This document shows positions 58,619 to 64,000 of a DNA stretch of 64,000 bases, one piece after another. Each line of letters opens with the position of its first letter. Positions within the stretch are counted from its first letter, which is position 1. The notes under the pieces were generated by a model. It did not search any database. It worked only from the letters and a program-made list of their open reading frames with translations, and was not told where the DNA came from. The position numbers were made by a program, and so were the translations under genes. Origin of the DNA: DAOUJW01 sp034421015 (GTDB taxonomy: Bacteria > Chloroflexota > Dehalococcoidia > Lucifugimonadales > UBA2985); contig DAOUKT010000003.1 of assembly GCA_034421015.1 (NCBI GenBank), forward strand, positions 1-64,000, written 5' to 3'.

Positions 58619-59605
58619 CTAGTCCCCGGGGCCCGCGTCTGCCGTCTCTTCCTCCTCGACGGGTACTGGGACCGAGTCCAGCACCTCGCACAGGATATCG
58701 GCGGCGGTGTGGCCTCGCAGGTGGCTCTGGGAGTGGGGGATGACCCGGTGCTCCAGAACGTAGGGCGCAAGCTGCTTCACGTCGTCGGGTATTACAAAGC
58801 CGCGGCCCTTGATGGCCGCGAGGGCCTGGGCCGTGTGGAGCATCCCCAGCATCGCACGCGGGCTTGCGCCCAGCTCCACCTGGGGATGCTGCCGCGTGGC
58901 GTGGACCAGCTTGATGATGTACTGCCGGACGTCGGCGTCCACGATCACGTCCCGGCAGGCGCGCTGCAACTCCAGCAACTGCTCCGCCGAGACCACCGAG
59001 TCAAGCTCCCCGATGGGGTTGCCCTGGGCAAAGCGCTCCATAATGAGCTCGTCCTCCGCCTCGTCCGGGTAGCCCATGCGGACGCGCATCAGGAAGCGGT
59101 CAAGCTGCGCCTCTGGGAGTGGGAACGTGCCCTCAAGCTCAACGGGGTTCTGGGTCGCCAGCACCAGGAAGGGGCGATGAAGAGGCCGCGTTTCGCCCTC
59201 TACCGTAATCTGCCGCTCCTCCATTGCCTCCAGAAAAGCCGACTGAGTGCGCGGCGTTGCCCTGTTGATCTCGTCTGCGAGGAGGACCTGGGCGAAGACG
59301 GGGCCGGAGCGGAACTCGAAGTCGTTGGTCTTCTGGTTGTAGATGTAGGTTCCGGTAACGTCCGAAGGAAGCAGGTCCGGGGTGCACTGGATGCGGTTGA
59401 AAGTGCAGCCCAGGGAGCGGGCGATGGACCTCGCCAGCATGGTCTTGCCGATGCCGGGCACGTCCTCAATCAGGATGTGGCCCTCGCAGAGAATGGCCAC
59501 CAGCGCCAGCTCCACCACGTCAGACTTGCCGACGATGACCCGCGCAATGTTGTCGTGGATCTCCCGGGCCGTGCTGGCGATCCTGCCCACTGAGGTGTCA
59601 GTCAT
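58619..59605 (-). CDS. MoxR-family AAA+ ATPase
   Basis: 328 residues. Walker A VPGIGKT (K54), Walker B VLLADEINRATPRTQSAFLEAMEE, sensor 1 LATQNPVELEGTFPLPEAQLDRF and C-terminal lid GASPRAMLGMLHTAQALAAIKGR are all typical of MoxR. It is a predicted chaperone that assembles or loads metal into vWA-domain partners such as the DUF58 protein encoded next. It is the first gene of a three-gene operon. Confidence 0.92.
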   Translation of the reverse strand: MTDTSVGRIASTAREIHDNIARVIVGKSDVVELALVAILCEGHILIEDVPGIGKTMLARSIARSLGCTFNRIQCTPDLLPSDVTGTYIYNQKTNDFEFRSGPVFAQVLLADEINRATPRTQSAFLEAMEERQITVEGETRPLHRPFLVLATQNPVELEGTFPLPEAQLDRFLMRVRMGYPDEAEDELIMERFAQGNPIGELDSVVSAEQLLELQRACRDVIVDADVRQYIIKLVHATRQHPQVELGASPRAMLGMLHTAQALAAIKGRGFVIPDDVKQLAPYVLEHRVIPHSQSHLRGHTAADILCEVLDSVPVPVEEEETADAGPGD

Positions 59606-59615
59606 CTAGCCCGCT

Positions 59616-59975
59616 CTACTCCTCCAGCATCATCTGTAGGTGCTCCAGCAGCAACTCCACATACTCCAGGTCTCTATGCACTGACGGCGCCGGCATCCAG
59701 TTTTCGTAGAAGTTCTTGTGAAGGCCGTCTGCCACTTTGAATAGTTCGGCCAGATCCTCCTCTGCGGGGTCCGCCGACAGATCCCTGATTGCGCGCCACA
59801 ACAGGCCGTGGCTGTTGTGGCCCCATCCCCTCTTTTCTGCAACCGCTTTTACCATCTGAGCCGCCGCGCCCCAACCTTTTTCCGACGCTTGCCGGAGGTC
59901 ACCCGCGGCCCACTCGCTGTACCCTTGGCGCAGCAGGTCCCACGCCGCCGCCTGATACGTCATCTCCGTCGTCAT
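59616..59975 (-). CDS. HEPN-like (PaREP1-type) small protein, copy 2
   Basis: 119 residues, a paralogue of 31970-32332. The conserved LRQASEKGWGAAAQMVKAVAEKRGWGHNSHGLL contains the R-x6-H motif of HEPN RNases. It starts in an ATGA overlap with the gene upstream, so it forms a two-gene module. The partner differs from that at copy 1. Confidence 0.68.
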   Translation of the reverse strand: MTTEMTYQAAAWDLLRQGYSEWAAGDLRQASEKGWGAAAQMVKAVAEKRGWGHNSHGLLWRAIRDLSADPAEEDLAELFKVADGLHKNFYENWMPAPSVHRDLEYVELLLEHLQMMLEE

Positions 59976-60322
59976 TTCTTCCCCATCAGCGCTTGTTCCT
60001 CAGGATGTAGCAGGATATCAAGCGTCTGCTCTGCGTGCTCCGGCCCAATGATCCAGTCCCAGTAACCGTTTTCCTGGCGGCGCGTCACTCCCTTGTTGGC
60101 CAAGTAATCCTTCAGGGGCTTGGGGAAGAAGGTGGCTTTCCCGGCAATCCGGGCTATGTCACCCCGCTCTTCATCCCGAAAGTAGACGGTAGCTCGCGGG
60201 CGGTAGTGGAACTTCCAGCACGAGCCGAACCTGCCCTCACCCCCCATGCCTTCCTGGCGCTTCCACTTTATCCTGTTCGGGTAGGCTTCCCAGAATTTGT
60301 CCTTTACTGTCCTGTACGTCAT
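59972..60322 (-). CDS. Small protein, partner of HEPN-like copy 2
   Basis: 116 residues from ATG 60322 (a TTG at 60334 adds four). The family is not recognised. It is basic and aromatic-rich in the middle (KFHYRPRATVYFRDEERGDIARIAG) and ends ENGYWDWIIGPEHAEQTLDILLHPEEQALMG. The 4-base overlap with the HEPN-like gene suggests it is the antitoxin or a cofactor; this is positional inference only. Confidence 0.62.
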   Translation of the reverse strand: MTYRTVKDKFWEAYPNRIKWKRQEGMGGEGRFGSCWKFHYRPRATVYFRDEERGDIARIAGKATFFPKPLKDYLANKGVTRRQENGYWDWIIGPEHAEQTLDILLHPEEQALMGKK

Positions 60323-60427
60323 CTCTCTACTCAACTGTCTCTAGTGTAGCAGGCTTGGAGTCTATCTTCCAAGACAATGAGTGAGTTGCGTCTTCCGGTA
60401 CGATGTTGCATAGATGGGCGAATCCCA

Positions 60428-61747
60428 TCAGCTGAGAGCCTCCAGGACGTCCATGCCGATGTGTCCCTCCGCCTCCAGACGGGCGTACTCCTCGTCCGAA
60501 AGGCCCAGCACGTCACGGTATACGTAGGGGTTGTGCTCTCCCAGGAGGGGCGGCGCCTTGCGCAGCGGGTTCGGCGTTTTGGACATTTGCCAGAGGGGGC
60601 CGTGGTACTTGATTGTGGGCATCTCCGCGTGTTCAAGTGGCTGGTAGTAGCCCCGGTCCACCATGTGTGGGTCCTCCAGCACCTCGAGCTCATCCAGGAT
60701 GGGGCCGGAGGGCACGCCGCGGGCCTGGAGCCTGTGAAACACCTCCCGGTGGTTCTGCCGGCGCGTCCACTCGACAATGATGGGGTCAAGCTCGTCCTGG
60801 TTCTTCCAGCGGGCGTCCTGGTCGCAGAAGCGCGGGTCTGCCGTCAGCTCAAGGTCGCCCATCACCTCGCACAGGCCACGCCATTCCTCGTCGCTGCCCA
60901 CTGCCAGCGTAATCCACTTGTCCTCGCCCTGGCAGGGGTACACGCCATGGGGCGCCATCCAACTGTCCCTGTTGCCCATGCTCGCCCGGACGCGCCCGTT
61001 CATCGTGTAGTCCATAATCGAGTCCGTCATGAACGGGATGAAGTTCTCCGCAAGGGGCATCTCGATCATCTGCCCCTTGCCCGTGCGCTTGCGATACCAC
61101 AGCGCGGCGAACACCGCGAAGGCTCCGCCCGCTCCGGCGGCCGCGTCGGCTGCCACTGTATCTCCCCGACGGTGGGGCTCTTCGTCCGGGTAGCCCCGGG
61201 TGTGGGAGTGGCCCGATACGCCGTCAACGTGCATTCCCAGGCATCGGAAGTTGGTGTAAGGCCCCGAAAGGCCGAAGGCCGGCATCCGCACCATTATGAT
61301 TTGGGGGTTCCACTCCCGGAGCCAGTCGTAGGTGATCTTCAGCTTGTCCATGGTCTCCGGCACGTTGTTCTCGATGAACACGTCCGACTTTGCTATCAGA
61401 TTACCAAGGATCTCCAGGCCCTCCGGCCTCAGCAGGTCCACGGTCATGCTCTTCTTGTTCCGCCCCGTGGACGTCATGCTGGTGGCCCGGTTCCAGGGAC
61501 GAGGCCCCGGGTCCCAGTTTGGGAACACCATTCCGGCGCCCGTTCCAGATGCCTTGGCCTGTTCAATCATCTCCTTGGACACCTTGGCGTACTGGCCGCG
61601 GGTGCCCAGGACCAGCGATTGAATTGTCTCCAGGCGTATGAGATCGGCTCCCCAGTCGGCCAGGTGCATTGTGGCATACGGGCCTGCAAAGATGTGGGTC
61701 AGCTCCACAATCCTTACTCCCTCCAGAGGCAGCTTACTCATGTGCAT
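60428..61747 (-). CDS. CaiB/BaiF CoA-transferase, matching the second half of the fused enzymes
   Basis: 439 residues (ATG 61741 is an alternative start two codons in). It starts EGVRIVELTHIFAGPYATMHLADWGADLIRLET and contains RPWNRATSMTSTGRNKKSMTVDLLRPEG and NFIPFMTDSIMDYTMNGRV. These match the C-terminal domains of 42862-45429 and 48926-51445 (PWNRAxxFxAHxRNK, NFLPHLGEL.MDYTINGRV). It lies 25 bases downstream of the gene matching their N-terminal domain. I infer a two-subunit enzyme. Confidence 0.88.
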   Translation of the reverse strand: MHMSKLPLEGVRIVELTHIFAGPYATMHLADWGADLIRLETIQSLVLGTRGQYAKVSKEMIEQAKASGTGAGMVFPNWDPGPRPWNRATSMTSTGRNKKSMTVDLLRPEGLEILGNLIAKSDVFIENNVPETMDKLKITYDWLREWNPQIIMVRMPAFGLSGPYTNFRCLGMHVDGVSGHSHTRGYPDEEPHRRGDTVAADAAAGAGGAFAVFAALWYRKRTGKGQMIEMPLAENFIPFMTDSIMDYTMNGRVRASMGNRDSWMAPHGVYPCQGEDKWITLAVGSDEEWRGLCEVMGDLELTADPRFCDQDARWKNQDELDPIIVEWTRRQNHREVFHRLQARGVPSGPILDELEVLEDPHMVDRGYYQPLEHAEMPTIKYHGPLWQMSKTPNPLRKAPPLLGEHNPYVYRDVLGLSDEEYARLEAEGHIGMDVLEALS

Positions 61748-61772
61748 CTCCTCCCGGGGCCTTGCGACCCGA

Positions 61773-62990
61773 CTAGATTACGCCCAATCCCCGCAGGCGC
61801 GCCAGTCCCTGGCTGTCGTAGCCAAGGGTTTGTCCGAAAACCTCTTCGTTGTGCTCTCCAAGCTGGGGCGCAGGTCGTCGAAGCTGCCAGGGCGACTCGC
61901 CCATGATTATGGGCCGCCCGGGATACGTCTGACGCCCGGCGACGGCGTGGTCGATGTCGACCCACATCCCCCGGTCCCTGAAGTGGTTGTCCTCCATCAG
62001 CGCCCTGGAGTTGTAGATGGGGCCGGACAGGACGTGGGCCTTTTGCGCCAGCGTCCACACCTCCTGCATGGTGTGCTGCATGAGCCAGGGCATCAGGAAC
62101 TCCCGGTTGAAGGACTCCGCGTTCTCCGTGTTCAACCTGGCGTCCGGCGTTGCAAACCGGGGGTCTTCGATGAGGTCCGGCCTGCCCAGCATCTCAAGGG
62201 CCCTGGGAAAGCGGCTCCCTCCGCCGGTGACGTTGACGTAGCCGTCCCTGCAGGGGAACGTCCCGGACGCCATTGTGGCCCCGGGGGCGCGGCGCGGGAA
62301 GACCTGGTTCACGAACTGTGCCGTCATGAGCTGGGGCGCTCTCCGGTCCTGGGAGCCTGCCTGTGTCTCGACGATTGCGACATCGACGTGCTCGCCCTCG
62401 CCGCCGCGCGCCTCGCGGGTGAAGAGCGCGGCCATCGTCGCCCCGGCTCCGATGAGGCCCGCCTGTCGGAGGGCAACGTGGCTCCCGTACTTGACCGGCT
62501 CGCGTTCCGGCAGCCCCAGGCTCCGAAGATTGCCGCCAATGCCGTGAAGGACAATCTCGCTGGCCTTGTAGTCCCGGTACGGCCCCGTCTGCCCGAAGTT
62601 GGATATTGAGACCAGGATCACCCCGGCGTTTATCTGCTCCAGGTCCTCGTATGCCAGGCCCAGGGACGGCATCACCCTCGGAGCGAAGTTCTCCACCACG
62701 ATGTCCACCTGCTTGACAAGCTCCAGCAGCATTCCGCGGCCGGTGGAGGTCTTGAGGTTGAGGGTCACGCCCCGCTTGTTGGTGTTGAGGTGCAGGAAGA
62801 GGCCGCTCTTCTCCGGGTGCGGCGTGTCGTCCGGGAAGGGGCCCATGCGCCGGGTGACGTCGCCACCGTCAGGACGCTCCACCTTGACGACGTCTGCGCC
62901 GTAGTCGGCCAGCATCTTGGTGCAGTAGGGACCGGCGACGTGCCGGGTCAGGTCCAGGATGCGCACGTCTGAAAGCGCCATGTCCGACAT
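61773..62990 (-). CDS. CaiB/BaiF CoA-transferase, matching the first half of the fused enzymes
   Basis: 405 residues. It starts SDVRILDLTRHVAGPYCTKMLADYGADVVKVERPDGGDVTRRMGPFPDDTPHPEKSGLFLHLNTNKRGVTLNL, close to the N-terminal domains of the fused proteins (GPFPGDxPHPEKSGLFLFLNTNKR). It is the first gene of a pair with 60428-61747, and an extended -10 promoter lies 60 bases upstream. A second Met (MALS) three residues in is possible. Confidence 0.89.
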   Translation of the reverse strand: MSDMALSDVRILDLTRHVAGPYCTKMLADYGADVVKVERPDGGDVTRRMGPFPDDTPHPEKSGLFLHLNTNKRGVTLNLKTSTGRGMLLELVKQVDIVVENFAPRVMPSLGLAYEDLEQINAGVILVSISNFGQTGPYRDYKASEIVLHGIGGNLRSLGLPEREPVKYGSHVALRQAGLIGAGATMAALFTREARGGEGEHVDVAIVETQAGSQDRRAPQLMTAQFVNQVFPRRAPGATMASGTFPCRDGYVNVTGGGSRFPRALEMLGRPDLIEDPRFATPDARLNTENAESFNREFLMPWLMQHTMQEVWTLAQKAHVLSGPIYNSRALMEDNHFRDRGMWVDIDHAVAGRQTYPGRPIIMGESPWQLRRPAPQLGEHNEEVFGQTLGYDSQGLARLRGLGVI

Positions 62991-63049
62991 CAGGCCACCT
63001 CCGGCTGCCCTGGCGAGTGTGGGAGAGCGGGGCTGGAAATCGTGCGGAT

Positions 63050-63058
63050 ATTATAGCA
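63050..63058 (-). promoter_or_regulatory. Extended -10 promoter of the split CoA-transferase pair
   Basis: TGCTATAAT on the minus strand, the same nine bases as before the alcohol dehydrogenase gene. It would give a leader of about 50 bases. Confidence 0.45.
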
Positions 63059-63234
63059 CGGGAAGAAGGGGAAGGGGGCGTTTCCGCAAAGGAGGGTTGG
63101 TGTCGAGTCGATTGATGAGCGCAGGCAGCGGAAACATCTTCAAACCCCGTCAATCCTTGACTCCAGAGCAACATAAACGCGGAGGGAATGAACTATAATG
63201 TCAGGGATGGTCAACTGATGACAGGAGGATCCTG

Positions 63235-63510
63235 ATGGCGGGCGCGATCGATGAGTCTGGAGAGGTAACGGCAATTGGAGAGGCCATTTACAAGGAGAAA
63301 ATCCGCTCCAAAGTTGAGCCAGCTCAGAAGGGGAAGTTCGTGGTCATAGACGTTGAGAGCGGCGATTACGAGATTGACACAGATGACGCATCAGCCACGC
63401 GGCGATTGTTAAAGCGGAGGCCGGACGCCGTGACTTACGGGGTGCGCGTTGGGTATCGGGCTGCATACAGCCACCTCGGTGGGTTTGGAACGCCTGATAG
63501 CGATGATTAA
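63235..63510 (+). CDS. Small protein, partner of retropepsin-like protease
   Basis: 91 residues; AGGAGG lies just before ATG 63235. The family is not firmly recognised: it has an acidic beta-rich core (KGKFVVIDVESGDYEIDTDDASATRRLLKRRPDAVTYGVRVGYRAAYSHLGG). Its stop overlaps the start of the next gene (ATG 63503), so the two are coupled. In this kind of pair the small protein may be the protease target or antitoxin, an inference. Confidence 0.65.
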   Translation: MAGAIDESGEVTAIGEAIYKEKIRSKVEPAQKGKFVVIDVESGDYEIDTDDASATRRLLKRRPDAVTYGVRVGYRAAYSHLGGFGTPDSDD

Positions 63511-63883
63511 GGGGTGGGTAACTGAGAGTGGGCAGGCCACCATTACCCTGGAGATCGTTGACAGCAGGGGTCTGCAGCAGCCCGTGGAAGCTGTATTGGA
63601 TACTGGATTCACAGGGTATCTGACACTTTCACGTGAATCGATTGAACGGCTCGGATTGATGTTCGTGGGACGGCGGACTTTTGAGTTGGCAAATGGAGAC
63701 TTGTTTGAGTTTGAGGCGTATCTTGCGTCAGTTTCGTGGCAAGGGAGTCAAAGAGACGCCTTAGTACTTAGGTCGGACAGCGCTCCACTGTTGGGCATGA
63801 CATTACTCTGGGGCAGCCGCATTACCATAGAGGCCGTGGCTGACGGCGAGGTTACAGTTGAGGAGATTTCAGGAGCTCTTTGA
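63503..63883 (+). CDS. Clan AA retropepsin-like aspartic protease
   Basis: 126 residues from ATG 63503. The aspartic protease motif VEAVLDTGFTGYLTLS (DTG) is followed by ESIERLGL and a hydrophobic-hydrophobic-Gly near the end (PLLGMTLLWGSRITIE), the layout of single-domain retropepsin-like proteins that act as dimers. It overlaps the preceding small gene by 8 bases. The substrate is unknown. Confidence 0.8.
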   Translation: MIKGWVTESGQATITLEIVDSRGLQQPVEAVLDTGFTGYLTLSRESIERLGLMFVGRRTFELANGDLFEFEAYLASVSWQGSQRDALVLRSDSAPLLGMTLLWGSRITIEAVADGEVTVEEISGAL

Positions 63884-63910
63884 GAAGCCAATCTGCATGT
63901 ATGCCAATTA

Positions 63911-63939
63911 TTGACAGTTTCTGCAGGGATAGACACTAT
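63911..63939 (+). promoter_or_regulatory. Promoter at the right edge
   Basis: Perfect TTGACA (63911-63916), a 17-base spacer and CACTAT (63934-63939), about 35 bases before ATG 63974. Confidence 0.4.
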
Positions 63940-63973
63940 TCTCTACAGCCTCGCAGGGCAAGAGAACTAGAGC

Positions 63974-64000
63974 ATGGTTACTAGAGAAGACTACTTGAAC
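63974..64000 (+). CDS. Start of a gene cut by the window end
   Basis: Nine codons (MVTREDYLN) begin at ATG 63974 downstream of a promoter-like sequence and run off the window. Small nucleotidyltransferases often begin with a TREDxLxxL-like helix, but nine residues are too few to assign a family. Confidence 0.3.

Overview
The window is high-GC bacterial chromosome, apparently from an uncultured Chloroflexota of the SAR202 / Dehalococcoidia-related kind. That assignment is an inference. It rests on five family III (CaiB/BaiF) CoA-transferase genes including fused double-domain forms, paired FAS1/MaoC-like hydratases, MFS carriers, a sulfite-oxidase-fold molybdoenzyme, Pro/Thr-rich lipoproteins and many small toxin-type genes. 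I saw no rRNA, tRNA, CRISPR array or insertion sequence.

Layout. 1-413: frameshifted remnant of a GAF-domain gene and a promoter. 0.4-3.7 kb: large secreted protein with PPC-like and tandem Cache-like domains. 3.7-10 kb: addB-addA. 10.2-13 kb: lipoprotein with helical repeats and a HEXXH site. 13.1-16.5 kb: rmuC, OsmC-like, HAD dehalogenase and a NYN nuclease gene behind a two-hairpin leader. 16.5-21 kb: ABC-2 exporter, zinc alcohol dehydrogenase, MFS. 21.1-22.9 kb: one reading frame broken by three in-frame TGA codons, each at the redox-active position of a peroxiredoxin-like domain. 23-35.4 kb: acyl-CoA dehydrogenase, CoA-transferase, hydrolases, PIG-L deacetylase, MFS, PHP protein and two FAS1/MaoC pairs, interspersed with PIN and HEPN-like modules. 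35.4-40.7 kb: DinB-like protein, NCS2 permease with a kinase-like tail, a vapB remnant, the molybdoenzyme and an intact vapBC. 40.8-42.7 kb: lower-GC two-gene island (nuclease-like protein plus TIR protein) next to a 21-G run. 42.8-53.4 kb: two fused CoA-transferases, toxin-antitoxin genes, a second NYN gene with the same leader, crotonase, cyclase and hydrolase. 53.6-64 kb: PIN pair, M20 peptidase, MoxR-DUF58-DUF4129 operon, HEPN-like pair, a split CoA-transferase pair and a retropepsin-like protease pair.

The most striking item is the 21106-22917 gene. Read through its three TGA codons it encodes a 603-residue lipoprotein with three thioredoxin-fold domains, each with a UxxC motif. The same CAGCTC-GTT-GAGCTG hairpin begins at the same distance behind every TGA, matching the expected bacterial SECIS geometry. 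The true stop is TAG. A promoter-like element places the transcript start at or next to the ATG.

Second in interest is the pair of NYN loci, 31 kb apart. They share promoter spacing, a 5' leader with two hairpins (one base pair changed on both sides) and a TTG start.

Metabolically the window suggests a heterotroph that activates organic acids by CoA transfer and degrades them by dehydrogenation, hydration and hydrolysis. Substrates cannot be read from the sequence.
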